Of a stretch of DNA of 64,000 nucleotides, positions 41,032-49,347 are shown in pieces. The stretch is from JBCDCY01 sp039180875 (GTDB lineage: Bacteria > Pseudomonadota > Alphaproteobacteria > Rhodobacterales > Rhodobacteraceae): NCBI GenBank assembly GCA_039180875.1, contig JBCDCY010000015.1, positions 1 through 64,000 on the forward strand, given 5' to 3'. The first letter of the stretch is position 1. Every line of letters starts with the position of its first letter. The translations under genes were made by a program, and so were the position numbers. Below the pieces are notes generated by a model that worked only from the letters and a program-made list of their open reading frames with translations, ran no database searches and had not been told where the DNA came from.

Positions 41032-41637
41032 TCACCGCACCACCATCTCGGCCGGGATGGCGACGCCCGAGTAGTTCACGTGCCCGCGCAGGATACCGTC
41101 ATCCTCGAGCACGAACTGGCCTTCGGTCTGGTTGTTGCTGTTGGCGAAGCTGACGGTCAGCCCGCTGATGTTGAGATGGGCCGGACCGTAGCAGTCCGCC
41201 CGGGTGTAGAGGTTGATGCAGCTCGTCTCCGGGAAACGCTCGAAGAACGGCCAGACCTCCTCCGCCCCGAACTTCAGCCGGTCGAGGGCTGCAGTGATCG
41301 CCTCGTCCTCTTCGAGCGCAGCCCTGTCGATGCGGATGGCGATATTGCTCCGGCGAAACAGTACCTCTTTCAGCGCACGGGCCCGGACCACCTCGTCGGC
41401 GTCGTTGAAGCCCATGGAGATCGCGAGCTCCAGCAGCGCAGGATCGTCCGTGCCGATGATCGTCTCGAAGGCGGCAAGCCGAACGCTGGTGTCCTCGCTC
41501 TCGAGATAGGGGAGGAGTTTGTCCACCGTCTCCGCCCGCCCGGTGATCGTGGCGATCAGTGCATCGGCGTCGATTTCCTGCGCCCGAAGCGTCCCGGGAA
41601 TTGCAAGAAGCACAAGCAGAAAAACGAACTTACCCAT
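41032..41637 (-). CDS. Secreted HEAT-like protein, paralogue 2
   Basis: The 201-aa protein has a signal peptide (FVFLLVLLAIPGTLRAQ), helical repeats (about 40-100, with SEDTSVRLAAFETI and DADEVVRARALKEVLF) and a C-terminal domain with a Cys pair (CINLYTRADC). It is a diverged tandem paralogue of the gene at 40359 and precedes it by 49 bases, so they are probably co-transcribed. Function is unknown; the HEAT-like part suggests protein binding in the periplasm. The ATG at 41637 is chosen over an upstream TTG because it fits the signal peptide. Confidence 0.75.
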   Translation of the reverse strand: MGKFVFLLVLLAIPGTLRAQEIDADALIATITGRAETVDKLLPYLESEDTSVRLAAFETIIGTDDPALLELAISMGFNDADEVVRARALKEVLFRRSNIAIRIDRAALEEDEAITAALDRLKFGAEEVWPFFERFPETSCINLYTRADCYGPAHLNISGLTVSFANSNNQTEGQFVLEDDGILRGHVNYSGVAIPAEMVVR

Positions 41638-41793
41638 CGCGGCACCCGACACGGTCAACGCCGTGAGTTAAGCAAAGGGCGCGCGCCAATGCAAAGCCGA
41701 AGGCGAGGGGTGCGTCGGCGCCGGGCGAGGCAGAGATGGTTGCTCCTCCGATCGGGGGCGGTCGCGAAGCCCGCTTGCGCGGCCGGCGCCGCC

Positions 41794-42630
41794 TCATTGC
41801 GATCGGCGGCGGATCGCCCCCGGGGTGGTTCCCAGCACCTTGCTGAACACCCCCGTCATGTGGCTTTGCGAGCCAAAGCCGCAGTCCTGCGCGATCGCCA
41901 CGATAGGATCGTCGGAGAGATGCAGGCGGCGCTTGGCATGCGCCAGCCGGCGCGCCACCACGTATTGATGCGGCGTGCGCCCGGTCGCCCGCCTGAAGAG
42001 CCGGGCGAAGTGGTAGGTGCTGACCCCGGCGACGGAGGCCAGATCCTCGATCGAGAGCGGATCGGCCCGATGGTCCTCAATGTGATCCAGCACCGTCTGC
42101 ACGCGCCTGGAGACGGAGGAGGGCTGCGTCAGGCGCTCGGGGCGCCCCACCATATGGTGGGCGACGCGCATCATCAGGATCGTCGCGACCGAGCCCACCT
42201 GATCGGCGGTCGGCGGAGCCATGCTGGCCTCCCAAAGGCCGCAAAGCTGCTGGGCGATGACGATCATCGCGTCGTCCTCGCCGTGCCAGACGAGCCGCGG
42301 CCGGAAGTCCGGCCCCGGCTCCCCTGGCGCGATCGGGGGGAGCAGCGCGGGCATGAAGGCGAGCTGGACGCCCCAGCCGGAGCGGGACGCCGCGATCTCA
42401 CGCTCCCGGCCGGCCGGCAGGAAGACGAATGTCGAGGCCGGCGCGTCGCAGCCCAGATCCTCGTGCCCCGACAGCTCGTAGCTGCCGGCCGATTTCCCGA
42501 GATGGACGTCCAGGAAGTGGCGGCCCGCCGGCACCGTGATCCGGCAGGCGCCGGGCGGGCGGGCAACCAGCATCCAGCCCGCGCCGTCGAAACGAAAGCC
42601 ATCATCGCTGCCATGGTCGCGCCGATACAT
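41794..42630 (-). CDS. AraC family transcriptional regulator
   Basis: The 278-aa regulator has a C-terminal AraC-type double helix-turn-helix (about 180-275): LSIEDLASVAGVSTYHFARLFRRATGRTP cut by the usual S-x-x-x-F-x-R-x-F core, then the second helix pair with GFGSQSHMTGVFSKVLGTTP. The N-terminal 160 residues form a probable cupin-like ligand domain. It is transcribed away from the XRE regulator across a 234-base gap. No target operon can be assigned; it may act on its own promoter region and the divergent XRE/MFS genes. Confidence 0.9.
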   Translation of the reverse strand: MYRRDHGSDDGFRFDGAGWMLVARPPGACRITVPAGRHFLDVHLGKSAGSYELSGHEDLGCDAPASTFVFLPAGREREIAASRSGWGVQLAFMPALLPPIAPGEPGPDFRPRLVWHGEDDAMIVIAQQLCGLWEASMAPPTADQVGSVATILMMRVAHHMVGRPERLTQPSSVSRRVQTVLDHIEDHRADPLSIEDLASVAGVSTYHFARLFRRATGRTPHQYVVARRLAHAKRRLHLSDDPIVAIAQDCGFGSQSHMTGVFSKVLGTTPGAIRRRSQ

Positions 42631-42864
42631 CGGCTATCCGCTGGATATGCTCGGCATGGCATCACCTTGACCTAGCAGCGAGCAAGGATCTTCCGTGCGG
42701 CGGGCGCTCTTCTGGATTCGTGCCATATCGGCACGGCGGCAGGGTCTGCCCATCCGGGGGGCAGTCCTCTTCTCTGCAGAAAAACATCGCGTCGCGTACG
42801 GCCGGGGTTGCGCGATCCAGCCTCGATCCTGCTGAGTGGGGGCTGCAGTCTCGATCAGGACACC

Positions 42865-43461
42865 ATGCGCTCCGGCGAACCCGCTTCCCCTCGGCCCCTG
42901 CCCGTGCGGCCGACTGCCCTGCCTGCCTTCGGCCTGCGGCTTCGCCGGCTGCGGCGGTCGCTCGGGGTGAAGCAGATGGCGCTGGCCGACCTTCTGGCCG
43001 TGGACCAGACTACCGTCTCCCGGTGGGAGAGCGGGGTCCAGGTGCCGACCGACGGGGTGCAACGCGCCGCCTTCGCTGCCCTGCAGCCGGAGCGGCCCGA
43101 CGACGATGCGCTGCGGCGGCTGGTGGAGCGCTCGGGAGACTGCGTGCATCTGGTGGACGAGGCGCGCCATACCTGCCTCGCCTACTCCATGCCCAGGGCG
43201 CGGGACTGGCGGACCAGCCGCCGCGCCATGCTGGGCGTCTCGCTCTGGCAATTCGCGACGGAGGAGATCGCGGCGGCCGAAGATGCCCTCGCCGACGCCG
43301 GCTGGTGGGATATGCACGCCCCGCCGCCCCGGCGCTTCCGCACCTCGCAGCGCGTCTCCGACCGTATCCGGATCAGCGCCGGCGAGATTACGTGGGAGCG
43401 CCTTTACCTCGCCGACGGCACGCCGGTGCGCCTGGTCAGCGGCCGGCGGCCCGCCCCTTAG
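42865..43461 (+). CDS. XRE-type helix-turn-helix regulator with C-terminal sensor-like domain
   Basis: The 198-aa protein has a helix-turn-helix (about 20-75): LRLRRLRRSLGVKQMALADLL, then VDQTTVSRWESGVQVP, the typical Xre/Cro recognition helix. Residues 90-190 form a second domain starting DCVHLVDEARHTCLAYS that looks PAS-like, so it may sense a small molecule. The ATG at 42865 is chosen because upstream sequence is not protein-like. The MFS gene follows after 67 bases and contains an inverted repeat in the gap, so this protein probably regulates that transporter. Confidence 0.85.
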   Translation: MRSGEPASPRPLPVRPTALPAFGLRLRRLRRSLGVKQMALADLLAVDQTTVSRWESGVQVPTDGVQRAAFAALQPERPDDDALRRLVERSGDCVHLVDEARHTCLAYSMPRARDWRTSRRAMLGVSLWQFATEEIAAAEDALADAGWWDMHAPPPRRFRTSQRVSDRIRISAGEITWERLYLADGTPVRLVSGRRPAP

Positions 43462-43477
43462 GAGGCAGCGCAGGCCC

Positions 43478-43492
43478 CGCATATCTTATGCG
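43478..43492. promoter_or_regulatory. Inverted repeat upstream of the MFS gene
   Basis: cgcata-tct-tatgcg is a perfect 6-bp inverted repeat in the gap between the XRE regulator and the MFS transporter. It is a candidate operator. A related but weaker repeat, gtgcc-atatc-ggcac, lies at 42720-42734 upstream of the regulator itself. Confidence 0.4.
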
Positions 43493-43528
43493 TGGCAGGG
43501 CGCGGCCGGCATCCGCTAGGCAGGGACC

Positions 43529-44752
43529 ATGGCCCGCGCCCTCCCCTCCGTCCTGGCGATACTGCTGCTTTGGGCCGCTGGCGTGGGCGCGGCGGGGCAG
43601 TTCGCCAAGATCGCCGTGCCGTTCCCTGAAGTGCAGATGCTCTATCCGGAGGCGGCGGGCCGGCAGGGCTGGCTGCTGTCCTCGATCAGCCTGGTGGGCG
43701 CGCTCCTCGGCATCGTGGCAGGGCGCCTGGTCGGGCGGCTCGGCACCGCGCGGGTGCTGTACGCGGGGCTGCTCGGCGGGGCGGCGATCTCGCTGTGGCA
43801 GGCGACGGGGCTGGCGTTCCCGACGCTGCTGGCCAGTCGGCTGCTGGAAGGCGGGGCGCATCTCGCCATTGTCGTCGCTGCACCCACCCTGATGCTGCAG
43901 ATCGCGCCGGCGCGTCTGCAGGGAGCTGCGATGGCGCTGTGGAGCACGTTCTTCGGCGTCTCCTTCGCCCTTGCCGCCTGGCTTGGCCTGCCCCTGGTCG
44001 CCGCCTTCGGTCCGCGGGCGCTATTCCTCGCCCACGGCTTGCTGATGCTGGCAATCGCCTTGCTGCTGGCGACCGTGCTCCGGCGCGCCCGTCTCGACGG
44101 CCGGGGAGCGGAGGAGCCCGCGCGGCCCGGCCCGGCGCTTCTGGCCGCGCATCTGAGGGCCTATCGCTCGCCCTTCATCGCGGCGCCCGGGATCGGCTGG
44201 CTGTTCTACACCATGACCTTCGTGGCGCTGCTGGCGATCCTGCCGGAGCGTTTGCCGGAGGGGCAGCGCCAGTCGCTCACCGCTTTGCTGCCGCTCCTCG
44301 GCATCGCTGTTTCCCTGCTGGTTGCACCGCTCCTCCTGCGGATCATGGGCGGGACGACGATCGTGGTGGCGGGCTTTGCCCTGGCCGCGGCGGCGATCGC
44401 CAGCCTGGCCTTCGGTGCCTCCCTCACCCTGGTCTGCCTCGCCCTCTTCCCCGTCCTCGGCCTGGTGCAAAGCGGCAGCTTCGCCGCTGTGCCGGAGCTG
44501 AACGGCAACTTGGCCGATCGTGCGCTTAGCCATGGGGTGATGGCCCAGACCGGCAACATCGGCAATCTGCTCGGCACGCCCGCGCTCCAGGCGGTGCTCC
44601 GCGGCGGCGGGGAGGCCGGCCTTTTCACGGCGGTCGTCGGGCTTTACGGCGCTGGGATCGCGGCGCACCTCTTCCTGCGCCGGCAGCGGATCAGGACCGG
44701 TCGCCTCACACCGCGCCCTGATACTCGCCCCGGGCCGGATAGTCCCGGCTGA
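43529..44752 (+). CDS. MFS family transporter
   Basis: The 407-aa membrane protein has about twelve hydrophobic helices. The first cytoplasmic loop carries the MFS signature G-R-L-V-G-R-L-G-T-A-R (about 65-75), and a central loop rich in Arg and Pro (about 188-210) divides the halves. The WLLSSISLVGALLGI and FPTLLASRLLEGGAHL segments resemble the CynX/NimT-like branch, but the substrate is unknown. It follows the XRE regulator. Its last 47 bases overlap the 3' end of the convergent peroxiredoxin-like gene. Confidence 0.87.
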   Translation: MARALPSVLAILLLWAAGVGAAGQFAKIAVPFPEVQMLYPEAAGRQGWLLSSISLVGALLGIVAGRLVGRLGTARVLYAGLLGGAAISLWQATGLAFPTLLASRLLEGGAHLAIVVAAPTLMLQIAPARLQGAAMALWSTFFGVSFALAAWLGLPLVAAFGPRALFLAHGLLMLAIALLLATVLRRARLDGRGAEEPARPGPALLAAHLRAYRSPFIAAPGIGWLFYTMTFVALLAILPERLPEGQRQSLTALLPLLGIAVSLLVAPLLLRIMGGTTIVVAGFALAAAAIASLAFGASLTLVCLALFPVLGLVQSGSFAAVPELNGNLADRALSHGVMAQTGNIGNLLGTPALQAVLRGGGEAGLFTAVVGLYGAGIAAHLFLRRQRIRTGRLTPRPDTRPGPDSPG

Positions 44753-45242
44753 TCGCACCGTCGAGCGCCTTCAGAAGCTCGGAGAAATGCGGCCGGACGA
44801 ACGGCATCGTCTGGACGGAGGCGTAGTAGAGCGTGCGGGCCGGGGTCACCATGAAGACACCGGGCTCGGAGAACAGTGCCGGCTCCTCCACGTCGATCGA
44901 GGTCTTGCCCTTCGACGTCGAGATGAACAGGCCCCAGTCCCGCGCCGTCTGAAGCGGCAGGTCGTAGGCGACGCGCAGTTTGTCGGCGTGGATGGTCTCG
45001 GCCATCTTCTCACCCCGCTCCTGCCCGTCGGCGCTGACGGCGACGGTGGCGACGCCGCGCTCGGCGAAGTCGGGGGTCAGCCGCTCGAGCTCCCGCAGAT
45101 AGGTGGCGCAGATCGGGCAATGATAGCCGCGGTAGAACACGACGAGCGTGCCGCGCTCGGCCGTCTCGCCCGACAGCACGAAGCGATCGCCATTGGTGAG
45201 CGGCAGGTCGAGGTCGGGGGTCTTCTTGCGGGGCATCAGCAT
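44706..45242 (-). CDS. Peroxiredoxin-like (AhpC/TSA family) protein
   Basis: The 178-aa protein has a thioredoxin fold of the AhpC/TSA type. The active-site segment reads FYRGYHCPICATYLREL (about 36-52), a C-x-x-C arrangement instead of the single peroxidatic Cys in T-x-x-C of classic peroxiredoxins, so it may be a thiol-disulfide or peroxide-reducing variant. It is the last gene of the leftward TRAP/cupin/kelch operon, 11 bases after the kelch gene, with a gaggag ribosome site. The 3' end overlaps the MFS gene. Confidence 0.87.
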   Translation of the reverse strand: MLMPRKKTPDLDLPLTNGDRFVLSGETAERGTLVVFYRGYHCPICATYLRELERLTPDFAERGVATVAVSADGQERGEKMAETIHADKLRVAYDLPLQTARDWGLFISTSKGKTSIDVEEPALFSEPGVFMVTPARTLYYASVQTMPFVRPHFSELLKALDGAISRDYPARGEYQGAV

Positions 45243-45253
45243 GATGTCACTCC

Positions 45254-46258
45254 TCAGGCCGGGGTCAGGATTTCGTGCGCGGGCGAGCGGTCGTTGCCGC
45301 CGGGCTGGCGGGCGCCGCCCACCACGTGGATGCGGCCGGCGAGCGCCACACCGTCGGTGCCGTGGCGGGGCGTCGGCATCGCCGGCAGCGCCGACCAGGC
45401 ATCGGCGGTGGGGTCGTAGACCCAGGCCTCGGCAAAGACGCCGTCGTTGTCGGTGAAGACCGCCTCGCCGCCGAAGACGTAGAGCTTGCCGTCCAGCACT
45501 GCACCGGCCAGGCCCGCCTGGCCCTGGGGCATCGGGGCGAGGCTGCGCCAGCGGTCCTCCGCCGGGTCGTAGACCTCCGTCAGGCCGGTCAGCGCGAATT
45601 CCTCCCGCCCGCCGGCGACATAGAGGCGGCCGTCGATCACTCCGCCGGCCGCGGAGTTCCGGGCGACGCTGGCCGGGGCCGCCTTGTCCCAGGTGTTCGA
45701 CGAGACGTCCCAGACCCAGTGGGCCTGCATGTCGGCATGATCGCCCCGCTCCTGATTGGCGTCGCCCGTCAGGCTGCGCCCACCGACGGAGTGGATGCGC
45801 CCGTCGATGACCGCGGCCACCTGCTCTGCCTGGGGCTGGGGCTGGGTGCCGGCGGGGTGCCAGCGCGCGTCGCCGAGCGCCCAGATCGCCGGCTTCATCT
45901 GCCAGACCCCGCGGGGTGGCGAGCCGCGATAGCCGCCGATGGAGTAAAGCGTGCCCTCGGCCGAGATCAGCTTGTTGTGGTGGCGCCGCTCGGGCAGGTC
46001 GGGGCCGATGGTCCAGGCGTCCCTGCCGGGATCGTAGACTTGGGTGAGCGCGATGCCGTCGCGGCTCTTGGCAACCGTGGCGATGCCGCCGGCGATGTAG
46101 AGCTGGCCGTCGTGCAGCGCCGGATAGACCTCCTGCACGGCATAGGGCATCGCCGCTGCGCTGCTCCAGGCGCCACCCTCGGCCCGGCCGGTCCTCGGCA
46201 GGGTCGTCAACGCACCGGCGGCGAGGGCGGAGGTCATCAGGCTGCGGCGGGTGATCAT
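45254..46258 (-). CDS. Tat-exported kelch-repeat protein
   Basis: The 334-aa protein starts with a twin-arginine signal (ITRRSLMTSALAAGALTTL), so it is probably exported folded. The mature part contains about six kelch motifs, recognisable by double glycines such as LYIAGGI, LYSIGGY, IHSVGGR, LYVAGGR, LYVFGGE and IHVVGGA at regular spacing, which form a beta-propeller. Such proteins bind sugars, acids or partners; sialate mutarotase NanM is one example. It sits after the GST gene and before the peroxiredoxin-like gene. A role in handling the substrate of the TRAP system in the periplasm is plausible. Confidence 0.88.
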   Translation of the reverse strand: MITRRSLMTSALAAGALTTLPRTGRAEGGAWSSAAAMPYAVQEVYPALHDGQLYIAGGIATVAKSRDGIALTQVYDPGRDAWTIGPDLPERRHHNKLISAEGTLYSIGGYRGSPPRGVWQMKPAIWALGDARWHPAGTQPQPQAEQVAAVIDGRIHSVGGRSLTGDANQERGDHADMQAHWVWDVSSNTWDKAAPASVARNSAAGGVIDGRLYVAGGREEFALTGLTEVYDPAEDRWRSLAPMPQGQAGLAGAVLDGKLYVFGGEAVFTDNDGVFAEAWVYDPTADAWSALPAMPTPRHGTDGVALAGRIHVVGGARQPGGNDRSPAHEILTPA

Positions 46259-46375
46259 CGGGGGTCTCCTCAGAAAAAATCGGTGGACGCGGCGCGAGGG
46301 AGGCGCCGTTGGGGACGGCTCTTCGGGGAACGGCTGTCAGGGTGCGCGGGCCGGGTCAGGTCGCGGCGCGCGCTG

Positions 46376-47023
46376 TCACATCGCGGCGACCCGCGGCCGG
46401 CTATCCGCCCGGGGTGGCAACTGCTCCTCCCCGGCGAATGCGGTGAAGCCGGGGCGGGCGGCGAGCCGCTCGAACCAGGCGGAAAGCGCCGCGCCAGGCA
46501 GCGTCAGCCCCATGGTCCGGTGGCGGTTGATCGCGACGCCGGCGGTGATGTCGGCCATCGAGAACTCGTCGCCGCCCAGGAACGGCTGCTGCGCCAGAAC
46601 GGCGTCGAGGCGCTGGGCGCTGTCGGCGATCTTGGCGTGGAGCTCCGCGAGATCCGCCTCGCCGCCGAGCCAACCGCGCACGAAGACATCGCGCACCGGC
46701 GGCCAGAACACCGTCGCGACCCAGTCGAGCCAGCTATCCACCTCGGCCCGCTGAACAGGATCTTCCGGATAGAGCGCCAGGGCGTGCCGGCGCCCGAGAT
46801 GGCGGAGGATGGCGTGGGCCTGCCAGACGACGGCCGCGCCGTCCTGCAGCACCGAGATGGTGCCGGCGGGGCTGAGCGCGGTGAAGGCGGGCGTGTCGAG
46901 CCCGCCATGGGGCCCGCCGACGATGCGGCGCTCGGGCGCCAGCCCCGCCTCGGCGCAGGCCCAGATCACGCGCTGGACGTTCGAGGAGGTGCCGCGGCCC
47001 CAGAGGATCAAGCGCTCGCTCAT
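46376..47023 (-). CDS. Glutathione S-transferase family protein
   Basis: The 215-aa protein has the N-terminal thioredoxin-like domain (about 5-80), with GRGTSSNVQRVIWACAEAGL holding the likely catalytic serine and AVVWQAHAILRHLGR in place of the E-S glutathione loop. The C-terminal helical domain has FSMADITAGVAINRH. The glutathione site is slightly unusual: a Q-A-H replaces the common E-S-x. The ATG at 47023 follows gggaggg. It lies 11 bases after the cupin gene in the leftward operon. The substrate is unknown; the operon suggests conjugation or isomerisation of a catabolic intermediate. Confidence 0.87.
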   Translation of the reverse strand: MSERLILWGRGTSSNVQRVIWACAEAGLAPERRIVGGPHGGLDTPAFTALSPAGTISVLQDGAAVVWQAHAILRHLGRRHALALYPEDPVQRAEVDSWLDWVATVFWPPVRDVFVRGWLGGEADLAELHAKIADSAQRLDAVLAQQPFLGGDEFSMADITAGVAINRHRTMGLTLPGAALSAWFERLAARPGFTAFAGEEQLPPRADSRPRVAAM

Positions 47024-47034
47024 CACGCCCTCCC

Positions 47035-47523
47035 CTACTGCGCCTCGGGGCGGTCGGCGACGAACCAGGTGCCGCTCGGCCCCATGCCGGAGATCTCCAG
47101 GACCACCTCCTCATCGGTGACGTGGAACCGCCGGCTCCAGGCCGCGGAGATATAGGAGGTGCCGGGGGGCACCAGGGTGAGGCGGTCGTCATCCCATTCC
47201 TTGCCCTCGCCCATGCGCCAGACCCCCTGCAGCACCCGCACGAAGCGCACAGTGTCGTGGTAGTGCGGCGGCACCCGTGTGCCGGCGGGGATGCGCACGC
47301 GCATCAGGAACGGCCCGGCCTCCGCCGGGTTGCCGAGCAGCATGGCCGCGGCAATGCCGTTCGGCACGGTGGGGTTGGTCTGCCAGTCGATGTCGTCCTC
47401 TTCGATCAGCCACTCGGCGATCGGCGGCTCGTCGTAGAAGGCGGGCGGCGCGGCATAATCCGGCTCTGCCCGGAGCGTGCCGGCGACCAGCGCGAGGCTT
47501 GCGGCGGTGATGACGAGCTTCAT
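47035..47523 (-). CDS. Exported single-domain cupin protein
   Basis: The 162-aa protein has a signal peptide (KLVITAASLALVAGTLRA) and one cupin domain. The metal-binding histidines are visible in VPPHYHDTVRFVRVLQGVW (about 85-103), with a later His in SRRFHVTDEE. Its export to the periplasm distinguishes it from most cupin enzymes. The ATG at 47523 has an aagga site; the much longer open frame reading back through the bicupin gene is a shadow. It lies between the bicupin and GST genes and belongs to the TRAP operon. Confidence 0.85.
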   Translation of the reverse strand: MKLVITAASLALVAGTLRAEPDYAAPPAFYDEPPIAEWLIEEDDIDWQTNPTVPNGIAAAMLLGNPAEAGPFLMRVRIPAGTRVPPHYHDTVRFVRVLQGVWRMGEGKEWDDDRLTLVPPGTSYISAAWSRRFHVTDEEVVLEISGMGPSGTWFVADRPEAQ

Positions 47524-47549
47524 GGCGATGTCCTTTCGGGGTTGGGGGG

Positions 47550-48296
47550 TCAGGCGAGCCAGGCGAAGACGCAGATCCGCTCCGCCCCGTCGATGGCGCG
47601 GCTGATATGCCCGCGCCCGTGCAAATCCTCGCCCTGGTAGACCTCGCCGGGCAGGATCCGGCGGACCTCTCCGTCGCCGCAATCGACCTCCATGCCGCCC
47701 GTGAGCATCAGGACGATCTGGCGTTGCGGGGCGGGGTGGAAATCGTGGTTCAGGCTGCCGGGCTTCTTCACGGCCTGCCAGGCGGTGATCGGGATCTCTC
47801 GCGTCACCATCCCGCTCGGCCCGCCATAGAGATAGTCGAGCCGCTCGTCGGCGAAGTGGGAGCGGCCATCGGCGCTGTAGCAGCGGGTGAGCTGCGGGCC
47901 GGGCGCCGGCGCCGGCAATTCGCTCAGCCGGTTCGTCACAAGATCGTCGTCGAGCGCGATGAAGGCGGAGCGGAAGCCCTCCGCCGACAGGGCCCGACTG
48001 CGATGTCCGCGGCCCGTGGTGTCGGTGACCTCCAGCAGGTCGCCCGGACGGAAGATCCGGACGGCGCCGTCGGTGGTGGTGATCTCCAAGGCCCCGGTCA
48101 TCACGATCACCAGCCGCCGGCGCGGCGCGGGGTGAAAGTCGAAGTCCATGTCCCCCGGCGTCCAGCGGAAGGAGACATGGCGGGCCGGCATCGGATCGGA
48201 TTTCTCGTCGTGCACCCGTGCGTGCGGCAGGGCGAGCTCGACCTCCTCGAAGGTCGAGCCGCCGTCCGCTGTCGCGATGGTCCGGGTGAGCTGCAT
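47550..48296 (-). CDS. Bicupin protein with internal duplication
   Basis: The 248-aa protein contains two homologous cupin halves. Each has the pattern D-F-H-P-A-P-x-R, then M-x-T-G, an acidic D-G, P-G, and D-x-x-G-R-G-H-x-S-R-A: first half FHPAPRRRLVIVMTGALE with GRGHRSRA, second half FHPAPQRQIVLMLTGGME with GRGHISRA. The shared histidines suggest one metal site per half. It has no signal peptide. It follows the TRAP binding-protein gene by 11 bases. It may be an isomerase, dioxygenase or sensor for the imported compound; sequence alone does not say which. Confidence 0.85.
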   Translation of the reverse strand: MQLTRTIATADGGSTFEEVELALPHARVHDEKSDPMPARHVSFRWTPGDMDFDFHPAPRRRLVIVMTGALEITTTDGAVRIFRPGDLLEVTDTTGRGHRSRALSAEGFRSAFIALDDDLVTNRLSELPAPAPGPQLTRCYSADGRSHFADERLDYLYGGPSGMVTREIPITAWQAVKKPGSLNHDFHPAPQRQIVLMLTGGMEVDCGDGEVRRILPGEVYQGEDLHGRGHISRAIDGAERICVFAWLA

Positions 48297-48307
48297 TTTT
48301 GTAGCGG

Positions 48308-49315
48308 TTACTGCGCTGCGTCGGCCGCGGCGCGGAAGTCGGCCAGCACCTTCTCACCGGGCATGCCGCGCGCCTCCAGCGCATCGGCCCACTGCACGTT
48401 CACCTCGGCCAGCGTATCCGACAGCGTCGCCAGATCGTCGCCGGAGAACTCCGAGAAGGTGATCCCAGCCTCCTCGAGCTGCGCGATGGTGGCCGCGCGG
48501 TTGTCGTCGACGGAGGCGCAGGTGCGGGTCATCGCCTCGTCCGCGACGGCCCGGAAGACGGTCTTGTGCTCCTCCGACAGGGCGTCCCAGGTCTCCTGCT
48601 TCATCAGGTAGGTGGCGAAGACCGTGCCGAAATTGCCGCCCAAGGTGGCGTGGGTGGCCAGTTCGTCGAAGCCGTAGGTCTGGAAGCTGTCGAAGCCGAA
48701 GAACAGGCCGTCGATGGTGCCACGGCTGAGGGATTCGTAGATCTCTGGCGTCGACATCCGCACCGACACGGCGCCAAGCGCCCGGGCCGTCATGTCGAGC
48801 GCGCCGCCGGCGGTCCGGATCTTCAACCCCTCCAGATCCGCGACCGAGGTGACGGGGGCATCGGCCGTGAAGATCTCGTAGGGCGCATTGACGTAGACCA
48901 TGATCGCCTTCAGCCCGGCCGGCGCGAGCTCGTCCTGGGCCAGCACGCCCTCATCGACCAGTTGCCAAAGGGCGGCACTGCCCTGGCAGGCTGTGCCGTA
49001 ATTGCCGGGCAGCGCGGCGACATCGGTCATCGGCAAGGTCTCCGGCACGAAGGTCGGCACGACGAAGCCGATATCGGCGATGCCATTCTTCACCAACGCC
49101 GGCACGTCCTGGGGCTTGCCGAGCTGGCTCGAGGGGAAATGCTGGAACTCGATGGCCCCGTCGGTGCGGGCCGTGACCTCTGCCATGAACCACTGGGTGA
49201 GGGATTGGGAGACGTGGTGCTCCGGCGGCAGCACGTCGGCGACGCGGAAGGTCTCGGCCTGGGCGACGGGCGCGATCAGGGCCGCGGTGGTGGCGAGGGC
49301 GGTGGCGAGTTTCAT
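48308..49315 (-). CDS. TRAP transporter solute-binding protein (DctP), second system
   Basis: The 335-aa periplasmic binding protein has a signal peptide (TALATTAALIAPVAQA). DctP features are GLKIRTAGGALDM (about 160, with the conserved carboxylate-binding Arg) and YESLSRGTIDGLFFGFDS (about 195). Cysteines at about 110 and 275 may pair. The ligand is probably an organic acid. The ATG at 49315 has an aagggag site. Unusually, it follows the permease genes and precedes the bicupin gene. Confidence 0.9.
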   Translation of the reverse strand: MKLATALATTAALIAPVAQAETFRVADVLPPEHHVSQSLTQWFMAEVTARTDGAIEFQHFPSSQLGKPQDVPALVKNGIADIGFVVPTFVPETLPMTDVAALPGNYGTACQGSAALWQLVDEGVLAQDELAPAGLKAIMVYVNAPYEIFTADAPVTSVADLEGLKIRTAGGALDMTARALGAVSVRMSTPEIYESLSRGTIDGLFFGFDSFQTYGFDELATHATLGGNFGTVFATYLMKQETWDALSEEHKTVFRAVADEAMTRTCASVDDNRAATIAQLEEAGITFSEFSGDDLATLSDTLAEVNVQWADALEARGMPGEKVLADFRAAADAAQ

Positions 49316-49347
49316 CTGTTTTCTCCCTTTCATCGGTTTTCTTGGGG

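Noticed and set aside
47524..48384. Long continuous frame joining the cupin gene with sequence across the bicupin gene
   Set aside because: Upstream of 47523 the frame reads Arg/Pro-rich shadow sequence of the bicupin gene, while a signal peptide and aagga site mark a start at 47523.
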